From Shimia sp039969785 (lineage in GTDB: Bacteria; Pseudomonadota; Alphaproteobacteria; Rhodobacterales; Rhodobacteraceae), in the NCBI RefSeq assembly GCF_039969785.1, contig NZ_JBDVNC010000022.1, positions 274,147 through 338,146 of the forward strand: DNA of 64,000 nt, in the 5' to 3' direction. The position numbers were made by a program, and so were the translations under genes. This document shows positions 19,601 through 27,128 of this stretch, in pieces (the first letter of the stretch is position 1; each line of letters starts with the position of its first letter). The notes below the pieces were generated by a model, which had not been told where the DNA came from, searched no databases, and saw only the letters and a program-made list of their open reading frames with translations.

Positions 19601-20081
19601 TCTTGTCCCATGGATGCGGGTTCTGGTGACATCCGAACAACCAGACGCCACGGTTCGTATTATCCTCGAAGGCCGCCTGGACGACCCTTCAATCATCTTA
19701 GAGTCAGATCCGGAACTGCCGGAAGACGAAGTGCTTTCACAATTGCTGTTTGGACGCGACTTGTCCAGCATCTCGGGTCTTCAGGCAGCCCAGCTTGCAG
19801 CGTCCTTGGCTGCACTCTCCGGCAATGGCCCCGGCCGTCCCCGGTTGGGGCGAAATACAGGATTGGACGAGCTGGCATTGACGTTTGACGAATCCGGAAC
19901 ACCCGGGGTGCGCGCGGGCAAATATATTAATGAAAACATCTACACAGAATTTGGCGTCGACAGCGAAGGCAAAAGCACTATTGGTCTCAACCTGGATGTA
20001 TCAGACAACCTGACCGTCAAAGGTACAGTCGAATCCAACTCGGACACCGGCATCGGGCTGTTTTTTCAACGCGACTATTGA
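16668..20081 (+). CDS. tamB: Translocation and assembly module subunit TamB
   Basis: A 1137-residue AsmA-like repeat protein. An N-terminal signal or anchor (residues 1-17) is followed by about 850 residues of alternating beta-strand pattern, and then the conserved TamB/DUF490 C-terminal domain (about 930-1137). That domain contains I-R-G-R-M-D-F-L-T-K-T-F and L-S-Q-L-L-F-G-R-D and ends F-Q-R-D-Y. Such proteins form a hydrophobic groove across the periplasm. The length is normal for the group. It is coupled to tamA by a 1-bp overlap. About 100 bp without features follow before the IS remnant. Confidence 0.94.
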   Translation: MRWFAIIILVLMPLSAFAEEEEDKGRLTRFLESSLSGAGRVVEVNGLRGALSSEATIEEIKISDEDGLWLSLSKITLNWNRLSVLKGNIVVNQLSAEKIAIPRLPKTEPTPETPSAAATPFSLPELPVSIDIQKLSADRIELGEPLLGQPINLSLNAKLVLLEGNGEVILEATRLEGPKGIFDLDAAYSNETGQLRVDLKANEAENGIITKLIQLPGSPAIDLSVQGMGPVDDFTAEIRLASAGQERLAGQVVLSTEPSENPETPPTRVVSADISGDMAPLFAPEYRDFFGQNIALTTLLHSFPDGRITLDDLSLTSAALDLHGEVALASGGLPDSFDIKLRMADPEGDAILLPISGGKTLIDRANLTADYDAAQGERWTLSGTVEGFKSDAADLGWVSLAGNGLIRQQSPRQVSASLTLDMDRLRLSDPALAQAVGETGKFSGDLLWHEEQGLELTGFDLNAGGLDVTGDAQLTGLGSDTTVEGNVNLQAADITRFSGLANRDLTGAILADVSGSFAALTGAFDVDMKAQAQDLTIADPRFDALAKGKTTLAVSAKRDFDGIDLRNAELHADGFDITSSGKLKGENGDAVLSATLNDSSIILDSLSGPTTIDGTAKLTEGDWVFGVDATAPGQIVAEVTGALPKDAPADASFDLAVGSVQTFLPSLPGAAHVQADARQLDAGWKVDLDATGPFDTRAKGSGIIDPEGGKNSFDLSGSVPLALANQALAPNSVQGTATYDLSFAGPPELKSLSGTIQTNGARFALPSLRAALSEINSTITLNNGTAGVAVTSNFSGGGQIGVDGSVNLSAPFNANLPIRLTNLTYRDGQLYETSVDGAIQFTGPLTGGGNISGDLTLGQTNIRISSSALAGVGGVPEIAHVGEPSKVRRTRQHAGLIKEATSSSSKSKPFGLDLKIQTGQRISVRGMGLNADFDGGVRLQGDTDNVVTQGELSLIRGRMDFLTKTFDIDEGLVRMEGDLVPWMRVLVTSEQPDATVRIILEGRLDDPSIILESDPELPEDEVLSQLLFGRDLSSISGLQAAQLAASLAALSGNGPGRPRLGRNTGLDELALTFDESGTPGVRAGKYINENIYTEFGVDSEGKSTIGLNLDVSDNLTVKGTVESNSDTGIGLFFQRDY

Positions 20082-20185
20082 TTGGTTGTATTTTCGGGTG
20101 AGATATTCAGAAAACCATCTTGTCAAACGACACGTCCAAAGCTACCAGAATACTGCATTCTGGCCGCTGGAGCGTTGTTGGAGTT

Positions 20186-20220
20186 TGAATAGCCCCTAGT
20201 ATTGTAGACGCATTCTTCCC
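20186..20220 (+). repeat. Left terminal inverted repeat of the IS3-family element
   Basis: Starts TGAATAG and pairs imperfectly with 21455-21489. Shared blocks are TGAATAG, CCCTAGT, TAGAC and TTCTT. Confidence 0.75.
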
Positions 20221-20244
20221 TAATTTTGAGGCAAAGAGTCCGTT

Positions 20245-20557
20245 ATGGGGAAGCCAAATTTCAGTGAAAATTTCAAACGTGATGCGGTGCATCCACTGCC
20301 CGGCAGTCGAAACGCAGTTTCGATGAGAGGGGGATTACGGTGCGTGGATATCCTGTTCGTGAGGTTTCAGAACGCTTAGGTGTCAGCACACACTCGCTGT
20401 ACAAATGGATGAAGATGTATGCGCAAGCCGCATCACAAGCGGCATCTGTCGATCATGAAGCCGAGAACCGGCGGCTCAAACGAGAGCTGGCGAGAATGAG
20501 CGAGGAGCGCGACATTTTAAAAAGGCCGCAGTGTACTTCGCGAAGGATGCAAAATGA
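20245..20557 (+). pseudogene. IS3-family transposase OrfA remnant
   Basis: Reading starts MGKPNFSENFKRDAV at 20245, the usual start of this OrfA type. It is broken by a 40-bp insertion at 20294-20333 and resumes in frame as R-G-Y-P-V-R-E-V-S-E-R-L-G-V-S-T-H-S-L-Y-K-W, a helix-turn-helix. Near 20520 one A appears to be missing from the A-run that normally encodes I-L-K-K-A-A-V-Y-F-A-K-D-A-K, so the tail is out of frame. The ancestral sequence is inferred from memory of the family, not from an alignment. Confidence 0.85.
20294..20333 (+). repeat. 40-bp double-hairpin insertion, copy 1
   Basis: The inserted bases read CACTG CCC GGCAGT, then CGAAAC GCA GTTTCG, then ATGAGA GGGGG. They can fold into two adjacent hairpins: ACTGC with GCAGT, and TCGAAAC with GTTTCGA. 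The segment interrupts the OrfA frame between codons for A-V-H and I-T-V-R-G-Y. It shares order, size and flanking words with the copy at 21321-21360 on the other strand. Confidence 0.7.
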
Positions 20558-21471
20558 AGTACGCGTTCATGGCAGAGCATCGCCCGCAGTTTTCGGTGCG
20601 TGCGATGTGTCGTTGCCTCAGCATTCATCCCAGTGGGTTCTATGCATGGATTAAGAATCCGTTAAGCGATCGCGCTCGTGAAGTTGCTCGCCAGACAAAA
20701 CTGCTCAAGGATGCATGAAAAGATGTCGGCAATGTTTATGGATACCGTAAGCTGCATGATGATCTGGTGGAACTGGGCGAGACCAGCTGCCCAAACCGTG
20801 TTGCCAGACTGACCCGTTTGTTAGGCATCCGCGCTGAGATCGGCTACAACGCAAACCTGGCAGCTATGGCGGAAAGCCGTCAGTTGTCCTCGACAATACA
20901 CTGGATCGAAAGTTTGATGTGGCGGCACAAGACACAGCCTGGGTGTCGGATGCTACCTACATCAAAACCTGCGATGGGTTCCTTTACCTAGCCGTTGTAA
21001 TCGACCTTTACTCACGCCGTGTTATTGGCTGGGTCACGCAATCACGCCAGCCCACAGACCTAGTACTTCAGGTCCTTCTCATGGCTGTTTGGCAACGTAA
21101 GCCCAAGCGTCCTGTCCTAGTTCACACAGACCAGGGTTCGCAATATACAAGCCGGGACTGGGCGGCGTTTCTGCGAGCCCACAACATCAAGCATTCGATG
21201 AGCAGGCGTGGAAATTGCCATGACAACGCTGTCGCCGAGAGCTTCTTCAAAATGCTCAAACGTGAGCGCATTCGTCGTCGGACGTACAAGACTCGAGAAG
21301 ACGCAAGACAGGACATCTTCGCTTCTCATGGTTTGTTTCACAAACCACTGCCAACCAGTGGACTACATCGAAATGTTCTATAACCCGAAACGCAAACATG
21401 TCAGAAACGGAATGCTGTCGCCTGTCGACTTCGAAAACAGACAGCGCAATGTGAACCAAGAAGGTGTCTAG
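20554..21471 (+). pseudogene. IS3-family transposase OrfB remnant (integrase core)
   Basis: Starts MKYAFMAEHRPQFSVRAMCR at 20554. A TGA at 20716-20718 stands where W is expected in K-D-A-W-K-D-V-G. A base is lost near 20850 (Y-K-R-K-P-G-S-Y-G-G is expected). The catalytic core reads on in a new frame from about 20850 to 21320 with D-A-T-Y, V-H-T-D-Q-G-S-Q-Y-T-S and N-C-H-D-N-A-V-A-E-S-F-F. A 40-bp insertion at 21321-21360 then breaks it before the final D-Y-I-E-M-F-Y-N-P-K-R-K-H segment. It cannot make an active transposase. Confidence 0.88.
21321..21360 (-). repeat. 40-bp double-hairpin insertion, copy 2 (opposite orientation)
   Basis: In reverse complement it reads CACTG GTT GGCAGT, then GGTTTGT GAA ACAAACC, then ATGAGA AGC. 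The hairpins are CACTG with CAGTG, and TGGTTTGT with ACAAACCA. It sits between D-I-F and D-Y-I-E-M-F in the OrfB remnant. CACTG, GGCAGT and ATGAGA are identical to copy 1, while both arms of the second stem differ and still pair. Confidence 0.7.
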
Positions 21472-21489
21472 GAAACTAGGGCCTATTCA
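21455..21489 (-). repeat. Right terminal inverted repeat of the IS3-family element
   Basis: Reverse complement begins TGAATAGGCCCTAG and continues TTTCCTAGACACCTTCTTGG, mirroring the left end. The orfB remnant ends inside it. Confidence 0.75.
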
Positions 21490-21710
21490 ATCTTTGCTTG
21501 AGGTAGCTTCCGGCAGAAAAACGGAGTCCGAGAAATTTGGCGATAGCGACAACGAATTCGGATCATGGAAGATTGGCGCTGTGCTGTGAGGTCAGCTGAA
21601 ACGTTAGTTGTCGGCGACATGCATGGTTGAGTTTTCGGGAGGCGAAAGTGCAATTTACAGGTCTGTTGCTTCAGTCGGCTTTTGGCGCGAAGGCCTTCCT
21701 GCCGTTGAAA
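21490..21710. other. No gene recognised between the two IS remnants
   Basis: About 220 bp after the right end of the IS3-type element. I find no open frame with a recognisable family, no hairpin and no repeat here. It is probably scar sequence. Confidence 0.5.
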
Positions 21711-21960
21711 TCACATTACCGTCTTGAATAGATAAGCAACGAACAAATTTTCGTTCAAAATTCCGGAATCATTGTTCGCAAAATAGCCTTTCTTGACGGC
21801 ACAGCGGGTCTCAATCCCTTTCAGATTGTTCTTTGCGGTAGTGAGTTCCTGAAACTCCGTTCCGGCCGAAGAACCTGTTCTAGATCGACGTGATCCGCTT
21901 CGATCCGGTTGTTGAAATATTCGCGGTCAACATGCCATTGAAACCCGCGCTAGGAGCGGT
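21711..21960 (-). pseudogene. C-terminal remnant of an IS6-type DDE transposase
   Basis: Read on the minus strand, the region gives V-D-R-E-Y-F-N-N-R-I-E-A-D-H-V-D-L, then L-R-P-E-R-S-F-R-N. After a frameshift it gives T-A-K-N-N-L-K-G-I-E-T-R-C-A-V-K-K-G and ends with a TGA at 21711-21713. N-x-I-E-x-D-H with the catalytic Glu, then a short R-P-x-R-x-F segment and A-K-x-x-L-x-G-I-E, is the C-terminal pattern of IS6-family transposases. The N-terminal part and the ends of the element are not recognisable; decayed pieces may reach about 22300. Confidence 0.55.
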
Positions 21961-22317
21961 GTCAACCATAAGCCCGGTTCCAAATTTCCGGCGCGAACTT
22001 CGGAACCTCATCGACTGTCAGGGCATGTGCAACATATCCGAGAGGGGCGATAGACCGTCGTCACATCGACGGTTATCCTCCGCTAAGCCAGCAGATCCCG
22101 AACGCCGCGATTTGATTGTGGATATCGACAACACGACGCTGCAGCAACCCAGTTTTGGCTGGCTGCATCAGCGACTTCATTCGCCAGGTCGACCTAAGTT
22201 GCATCCGCCCGCGCAAAGTGACCGATGACATCTCGACAGTCAGCTGGGTTTAGGTTTTCTGTCTGGGTATCGCCATCAACCCAAATGTCATTGATCAGAT
22301 TTCGCTTTTGGCATTCA

Positions 22318-23532
22318 TCAACCGAAAGCTTGTAAGCCAGTTTGCGCACGTCCCAAAATCAAGGCGTGAACATCGTGGGTGCCTTCATAAGTGTTGACGG
22401 TTTCCAGATTGACCATATGACGGATGACTTGGAATTCTTGGCTGATCCCGTTCCCACCATGCATGTCTCGTGCGTGACGCGCAATTTCCAAGGCCTTACC
22501 GCAATTGTTACGCTTGATCATCGAGATCATTTCTGGCGCTGCATTCGCCTCATCCAGCAGGCGTCCAACACGCAAAGCAGCCTGCAAGCCCAACGAAATT
22601 TCCGTTTGCATGTTCGCTAGCTTCAATTGGAACAGTTGCGTTCCCGCGAGAGGTTTGTTGAATTGTTTGCGATCTAACCCGTACTGACGTGACCGGAACC
22701 AGCAATCTTCCGCTGCGCCCATGACACCCCACGCGATACCGTAACGCGCGCGGTTCAAGCACCCGAATGGCCCCTTGAGGCCCGACACATTTGGCAAAAG
22801 CACGTCGTCGCCAACCTCTACGTCTTCCATGACAATCTCGCCCGTTATAGAGGCGCGAAGCGAAAGTTTACCTTCGATCTTAGGGGCCGATAGACCCTTC
22901 ATTCCTTTCTCAAGCACAAAGCCCTTAATCTTGCCGTCATGTGCATCAGATTTGGCCCAAACGACAAAAACATCTGCGATGGGTGCGTTGGAAATCCACA
23001 TCTTCGCGCCGTTCAGGACATAGCCACCGTCCACCTTGCGAGCTGTCGTTTTCATCGCGCCAGGATCGGAGCCCGCATTCGGTTCGGTCAACCCAAAGCA
23101 CCCGACGGATGTGCCCGCGGCCAAGCCGGGCAGATATTTCTTGCGCTGTTCTTCCGTTCCATAAGCGTAAATCGGGTACATCACCAAGCTGGATTGCACA
23201 GACATCAGCGAGCGATAGCCGCTGTCCACACGCTCCACTTCGCGTGCCACAAGACCGTAGGCCACATAGTTTGCACCAAGCCCGCCATATTCTTCGGGGA
23301 TCGTTGTACCCAACAGACCCATCTCACCCATCTCGGCGAAAACCCGTGGGTCGGTTTGTTCTGAGGCAAAAGCCTCTGTCACGCGCGGCTGCAATCTTTC
23401 CTGCGCATAGGCGTTGGCACTGTCGCGGATCATACGTTCGTCTTCGGACAATTGAGGTTCGATCAAAAACGGATCTTCCCAATTGAAGTTCGAGAGTTCA
23501 GGGCGGCTTTGGGGGCTGATATCTTTTGGCAC
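22318..23532 (-). CDS. gcdH: Glutaryl-CoA dehydrogenase
   Basis: A 404-residue FAD acyl-CoA dehydrogenase that oxidises and decarboxylates glutaryl-CoA to crotonyl-CoA and CO2. The GTG at 23532 is chosen because AGGAG lies 7 bp before it. Signatures are C-F-G-L-T-E-P-N-A-G-S-D (FAD/substrate), A-R-Y-G-I-A-W-G-V-M-G-A and the C-terminal T-Y-E-G-T-H-D-V-H-A-L-I-L-G-R-A with the catalytic Glu. This C-terminus is specific to the glutaryl-CoA type. It lies 10 bp after the reductase gene and ends the leftward fdxA-fpr-gcdH run, consistent with glutarate as an end product of the neighbouring ring-cleavage genes. Confidence 0.93.
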   Translation of the reverse strand: MPKDISPQSRPELSNFNWEDPFLIEPQLSEDERMIRDSANAYAQERLQPRVTEAFASEQTDPRVFAEMGEMGLLGTTIPEEYGGLGANYVAYGLVAREVERVDSGYRSLMSVQSSLVMYPIYAYGTEEQRKKYLPGLAAGTSVGCFGLTEPNAGSDPGAMKTTARKVDGGYVLNGAKMWISNAPIADVFVVWAKSDAHDGKIKGFVLEKGMKGLSAPKIEGKLSLRASITGEIVMEDVEVGDDVLLPNVSGLKGPFGCLNRARYGIAWGVMGAAEDCWFRSRQYGLDRKQFNKPLAGTQLFQLKLANMQTEISLGLQAALRVGRLLDEANAAPEMISMIKRNNCGKALEIARHARDMHGGNGISQEFQVIRHMVNLETVNTYEGTHDVHALILGRAQTGLQAFG

Positions 23533-23542
23533 GGCGTGTCTC

Positions 23543-24352
23543 CTAATCAACAAATGCGCGTTCGACGACGAACGTATCGGGGCGGCTGTTCGAGCCTTCG
23601 GTCAGGCCAAACCCTTCCAGCGCGGCTTTGGTGTCGCGAAGCATTTCCATGGACCCGCAGATCATCCCGCGGTCCGTTTCAGGCGAAATGGGGGGTACGC
23701 CTAAATCATCAAAGACTTTACCTGAAGCCATCAAATCCGTGATCCGCCCCTTAAATGGATAGTCTTCGCGGGTCGTCGTACAATAAAGCTTCAAGCCCTG
23801 CGCGATCTCACCGACCAAGGGATCGTCCTTTGCCGCAGCCACCAATTCTTGGCCATAAGTCAGCTCTGCCACTTCGCGGCACGTATGAGTCACGATGACC
23901 TCATCGAATTTTTCATAGGTCTCAGGATCGCGGATCAGACTGGCGAAAGGCGCGATGCCTGTTCCGGTCGAAAACATCCAAAGCCGCTTACCGGGCAATA
24001 GTGCGTCGTTCACCAAGGTGCCGGTTGGCTTTTTACGCATCAACACGGTGTCACCAACTTCGATCTTTTGTAGATGCTCGGTCAACGGGCCGCCGGGAAC
24101 CTTGATCGAATAGAACTCTAGCTCTTCATCCCAACTTGGGGAGGCAACCGAATAGGCACGGTAGACAGGCTTTTCCGCATTGGGTAGCCCGATCATCATA
24201 AACTCGCCTGAGCGGAAACGCAGTGATGCGGGGCGCGTAATGCGAAACTTGAACAAGCGATCAGTGTAGTGCTGGACCGACGTAACCTTCTCAGCAAAAA
24301 CGCCTGTCGGGATTGGAAAATCTGGTTTCATATGCACAACGTCTACTGACAT
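23543..24352 (-). CDS. fpr: Ferredoxin--NADP+ reductase
   Basis: A 269-residue FAD protein of the bacterial FNR family. The FAD-binding motif is R-A-Y-S-V-A-S (about residue 65) and the NADP-binding motif is S-T-G-T-G-I-A-P-F (about 120). The C-terminus V-V-E-R-A-F-V-D is usual for Fpr. It would pass electrons between NADPH and a ferredoxin. It sits 13 bp after the remains of a 7Fe ferredoxin gene and 10 bp before gcdH. Because the nearby 6-hydroxynicotinate reductase type of enzyme needs reduced ferredoxin, the likely job here is to feed that reaction (inference). Confidence 0.92.
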   Translation of the reverse strand: MSVDVVHMKPDFPIPTGVFAEKVTSVQHYTDRLFKFRITRPASLRFRSGEFMMIGLPNAEKPVYRAYSVASPSWDEELEFYSIKVPGGPLTEHLQKIEVGDTVLMRKKPTGTLVNDALLPGKRLWMFSTGTGIAPFASLIRDPETYEKFDEVIVTHTCREVAELTYGQELVAAAKDDPLVGEIAQGLKLYCTTTREDYPFKGRITDLMASGKVFDDLGVPPISPETDRGMICGSMEMLRDTKAALEGFGLTEGSNSRPDTFVVERAFVD

Positions 24353-24365
24353 CGATCACCTCACT

Positions 24366-24698
24366 TTAATGTTGGGCTGGGTTTTCAGATAATTGAGCAA
24401 GGTTGTCTGGCGTATCCGGCCAGCTATCTGCATCGGAGGGCCGCGCGCCCTTCTCGGAAATATTCGGCCAAATCTCTGCGTATTTCTGGTTTAACGCGAT
24501 CCATTTCGCAGCGTCCGGTATGGTATCGGGCTTGATTGCATCAACGGGGCATTCGGGCTCACGAACCGCGCAATAAATGCATTCTTCCGTGTTGATAACG
24601 ATCATGTTTTCACCTTCATAGAACCAATCCGCCGGGCACACCTCGATGCAATCTTGGTGTTAGCAAATGATGCGATTGTCCGTCACCACATCAGTCAT
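24366..24698 (-). pseudogene. fdxA: Broken FdxA-type 7Fe ferredoxin gene
   Basis: From the ATG at 24698 the frame reads MTDVVTDNRIIC, then a TAA stop at codon 13, then H-Q-D-C-I-E-V-C-P-A-D-W-F-Y-E-G and on to codon 110. Intact FdxA has N-C-I-x-C-K in the first block, V-D-C-F-Y-E-G in the second and C-I-D-C-G-V-C-E-P-E-C-P in the third. Here the first Cys is Arg, the Cys before FYEG is Trp and the third Cys of the last block is Arg. One stop and three lost cluster ligands argue for a dead gene. A shorter GTG-started product from 24641 could be made but could not hold both clusters. Confidence 0.85.
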
Positions 24699-24708
24699 CT
24701 GCTACTTT

Positions 24709-24728
24709 TTCGTTTGTATGCTAACGAA
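24709..24728. promoter_or_regulatory. Putative MarR operator, site 1
   Basis: TTCGTTTGTATGCTAACGAA, an inverted repeat with arms TTCGTT and AACGAA. It lies in the divergent region between the ferredoxin gene (start 24698) and the enamidase gene (start 24856). Three close relatives occur before the reductase and Rieske genes. Confidence 0.65.
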
Positions 24729-24855
24729 TATTGAGGTGCATTGCGCCTGTCAAGTCTACAGATATTCTTGCCGTAACATGTCTCTGAGGGCTTGACGGAT
24801 CACCAATAAAACGTTGGTATGCAAATGACATGATGCGCCATCTAAGGGGACCTCT

Positions 24856-26019
24856 GTGAAAAAGCTTGTTATCAAAAACATCGGCCAAATCCTCTCGGGG
24901 AAACTTGAAGACCCCATTTTTGAAGGTAATTGCATTATCGCAATTGATGGCAGGATCACCGAGTGGGGCGCTGAAAAAGATCTTGACTGCAAAGAGGCAA
25001 CAACCCTTGTTGATGCGCATGGGGTGACGGTTATGCCAGGCCTCATTGACAGCCACATCCACCCGGTAATCGGCGATTACACTCCGCGCCAGCAGCAGTT
25101 GCACTGGATCGATTCTACGTTGCACGGCGGCGTGACGACATTGATCTCTGCCGGTGAGGTCCACATGCCCGGTCGCCCGAAAGACGTCGTCGGCCTGAAA
25201 GCAATGGCGATTGCGGCGCAGCGTTGGTACGAAAACTTCCGCCCTTCTGGCGTTAAGGTCCATGCCGGCGCGCCGGTAATTGAACATGGTATGGTCGAGC
25301 AAGACTTTAAAGATTTGGCAGAAGCTGGCGTCACGCTTTTGGGCGAAGTTGGCCTTGGAACAGTCAAAGATGGGAAAACTGCGCAGCAAATGGTCGGCTG
25401 GGCGCGCAAATACGGTATTCAAAGCACCATCCATACGGGTGGGCCCTCCATCCCAGGGTCGGGACTGATCGATGCGGATATGGTGATGGAAACCGGCACG
25501 GACGTGATTGGCCACATCAATGGCGGTCACTCCGCATTACCCGATGATCAGATCATTTGCCTGTGCGAAAGCTGTTCGTCCGCGTTTGAGATCGTGCACA
25601 ACGGCAACGAACGGTCCGCCGTTTTGACCATCAACACCGCGCGCGAATTGGGCAAGCTTGATCAAGTTATTCTTGGCACCGATGGCCCGGCAGGGTCCGG
25701 CGTCCAACCCCTTGGTATCATGCGCATGGTCGCGATGCTGTCCGCATTTGGCAATGTCCCCGCAGCAGAGGCGTTTTGCTTTGGCCACGGAAACACATCG
25801 CGGCAACGCAATCTCGACACTGGCTTGATTGAGGCCGGATACGCCGCCGATTTCGTCCTTTTAGACAAAGCCCAACACGCACCCGGCAAAACAATGCTTG
25901 AATCCGTTCAACTCGGGAACCTGCCAGGCGTGGGTATGACCATCATCGATGGCGAAGTCACTTCAGGCCGGTCCCGCAACACCCCACCTGCAGAGCGCCT
26001 GCCAGAGCACATTCAATGA
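24856..26019 (+). CDS. Enamidase (6-oxo-tetrahydronicotinate amidohydrolase)
   Basis: A 387-residue amidohydrolase-superfamily enzyme. It resembles the enamidase of nicotinate fermentation, which hydrolyses 1,4,5,6-tetrahydro-6-oxonicotinate to 2-formylglutarate and ammonia. Features shared with that family are I-K-N-I-G-x-I-x-S-G at the start, metal site D-S-H-I-H-P (about 66-71), L-H-G-G-V-T-T-L-I-S-A-G, P-G-R-P-K-D, G-E-V-G-L-G-T-V-K, H-T-G-G-x-S-I-P-G-S, H-I-N-G-G and S-R-N-T-P-P-A at the end. The GTG start has AGGGGA just before it. It overlaps the CoA-transferase gene by 4 bp. An N-substituted lactam could be the true substrate. Confidence 0.85.
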   Translation: MKKLVIKNIGQILSGKLEDPIFEGNCIIAIDGRITEWGAEKDLDCKEATTLVDAHGVTVMPGLIDSHIHPVIGDYTPRQQQLHWIDSTLHGGVTTLISAGEVHMPGRPKDVVGLKAMAIAAQRWYENFRPSGVKVHAGAPVIEHGMVEQDFKDLAEAGVTLLGEVGLGTVKDGKTAQQMVGWARKYGIQSTIHTGGPSIPGSGLIDADMVMETGTDVIGHINGGHSALPDDQIICLCESCSSAFEIVHNGNERSAVLTINTARELGKLDQVILGTDGPAGSGVQPLGIMRMVAMLSAFGNVPAAEAFCFGHGNTSRQRNLDTGLIEAGYAADFVLLDKAQHAPGKTMLESVQLGNLPGVGMTIIDGEVTSGRSRNTPPAERLPEHIQ

Positions 26020-27128
26020 GCGCACCACTTGCCGGGCTAAAGGTCGTCGAGCTTGCACGCATTCTCGCCGGTCCTTGGATTGGCCAAACCCTAGCTGATC
26101 TGGGTGCCGAAGTACTCAAAATTGAAAGCCCGCAAGGCGACGACACCCGCACGTGGGGCCCTCCGTTTATTGACCGCGAACACGATCACACAGCTGCTTA
26201 TTTCCATTGTGCCAACAGGGGCAAAGACAGCATTGCCATTGATTTTACGGATGAGGCCGACCTCGCAAGGTTGAAGAGCATCATCGCCGGCGCCGATGTT
26301 CTGATCGAAAATTTTAAGGTCGGCGGGCTTAAGAAATTTGGCTTGGACTATGATAGCCTGCAGGCCGGTGATCCCAAGTTGATTTATTGCTCGGTCACCG
26401 GTTTCGGACAAGACGGCCCTTATTCCAGCCGCGCCGGTTATGATTTCTTGATCCAAGGCATGTCCGGCATCATGAGCCTGACCGGTGAGCCAGACGGCGC
26501 CCCACAGAAAATTGGTGTCGCTTTTGCCGATGTATTCTCTGGTCTTTACGGCGTCATTGGCATTCAAGCCGCCCTTGCAGAACGCAACTCTAGCGGGCTT
26601 GGTCAACACATCGATATCTCACTTCTTGATTGTATGACGGGCGTTTTGGCCAACCAAGCGATGAACTTTTTGGCCTCTGGAAACACACCGAAACGTCTTG
26701 GAAACGCGCATCCCAATATTGCGCCCTACCAGACATTCGCGACCAGCGACGGCGACATCATTGTTGCGTGTGGGAATGATCGGCAGTTCAAGGCTCTTTG
26801 CGGCGTTCTTAATCTTGATCACTTAGGCGCCGATTCCAGATTTGCGACAAACCCCGAACGCGTGAAAAACCGTGTTGCTTTGGTCGCCGAACTCGGCACT
26901 GCAATTCAGGAATGGACGAAACACGACATTCTGCGTGGCTTAGAAACTGCCGTGGTCCCTGCCGGCCCGATCAATACTGTGGCAGAGGCTTTGAATGACC
27001 CTCAGATCGTTCACCGTGGCCTTCAGATTAACCCCCAAGGCGTGCCAGGGCTGCGGACACCGCTGACATTCTCAAGATCAAAACTGTCTCTATCCCGCGC
27101 GGCACCCAAAAGGCCGCGTAGGTTATGA
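26016..27128 (+). CDS. CaiB/BaiF family III CoA-transferase, probably succinyl-CoA:glutarate type
   Basis: A 370-residue class III CoA-transferase. The N-terminal L-A-R-I-L-A-G-P-W and the block G-D-D-T-R-T-W-G-P-P are typical. The catalytic Asp is in H-I-D-I-S-L-L-D (about residue 160-170), after the G-L-G-Q-H segment. The gene is coupled to the enamidase by ATGA and converges on marR with a 6-bp overlap of the ends. With glutaryl-CoA dehydrogenase close by, activation of glutarate with succinyl-CoA is the most likely reaction. This is inferred from context, since the family has many acyl substrates. Confidence 0.82.
   Translation: MSAPLAGLKVVELARILAGPWIGQTLADLGAEVLKIESPQGDDTRTWGPPFIDREHDHTAAYFHCANRGKDSIAIDFTDEADLARLKSIIAGADVLIENFKVGGLKKFGLDYDSLQAGDPKLIYCSVTGFGQDGPYSSRAGYDFLIQGMSGIMSLTGEPDGAPQKIGVAFADVFSGLYGVIGIQAALAERNSSGLGQHIDISLLDCMTGVLANQAMNFLASGNTPKRLGNAHPNIAPYQTFATSDGDIIVACGNDRQFKALCGVLNLDHLGADSRFATNPERVKNRVALVAELGTAIQEWTKHDILRGLETAVVPAGPINTVAEALNDPQIVHRGLQINPQGVPGLRTPLTFSRSKLSLSRAAPKRPRRL

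Larger units (their letters stand above)
20186..21489 (+). mobile_element. Decayed IS3-family insertion sequence
   Basis: The element is bounded by imperfect terminal inverted repeats of about 34 bp. The left end reads TGAATAGCCCCTAGTATTGT and the right end, in reverse complement, TGAATAGGCCCTAGTTTCCT. Ends of the form TG...CA fit the IS3 family. Inside lie the remains of orfA and orfB of an IS3-type transposase with a DDE integrase core (V-H-T-D-Q-G-S-Q-Y and the E of N-A-V-A-E-S-F-F). At least one nonsense codon, two single-base frameshifts and two 40-bp hairpin insertions have killed it. No target duplication is visible: the flanks are GTT and ATC. Confidence 0.88.

Noticed and set aside
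20181..21494. Target-site duplication around the IS3-type element
   Set aside because: The bases next to the inverted repeats (GTT and ATC) do not match at 3 or 4 bp. Decay or recombination may have erased it.
24660..24662. Recoding of the stop codon in the ferredoxin gene
   Set aside because: The codon is TAA, for which no bacterial recoding to an amino acid fits, and three cluster cysteines are lost as well.
24721..25530. A 269-codon open frame on the minus strand opposite the enamidase gene
   Set aside because: It lies antisense to a well-supported amidohydrolase gene, has no recognisable motif and overlaps putative operator site 1.
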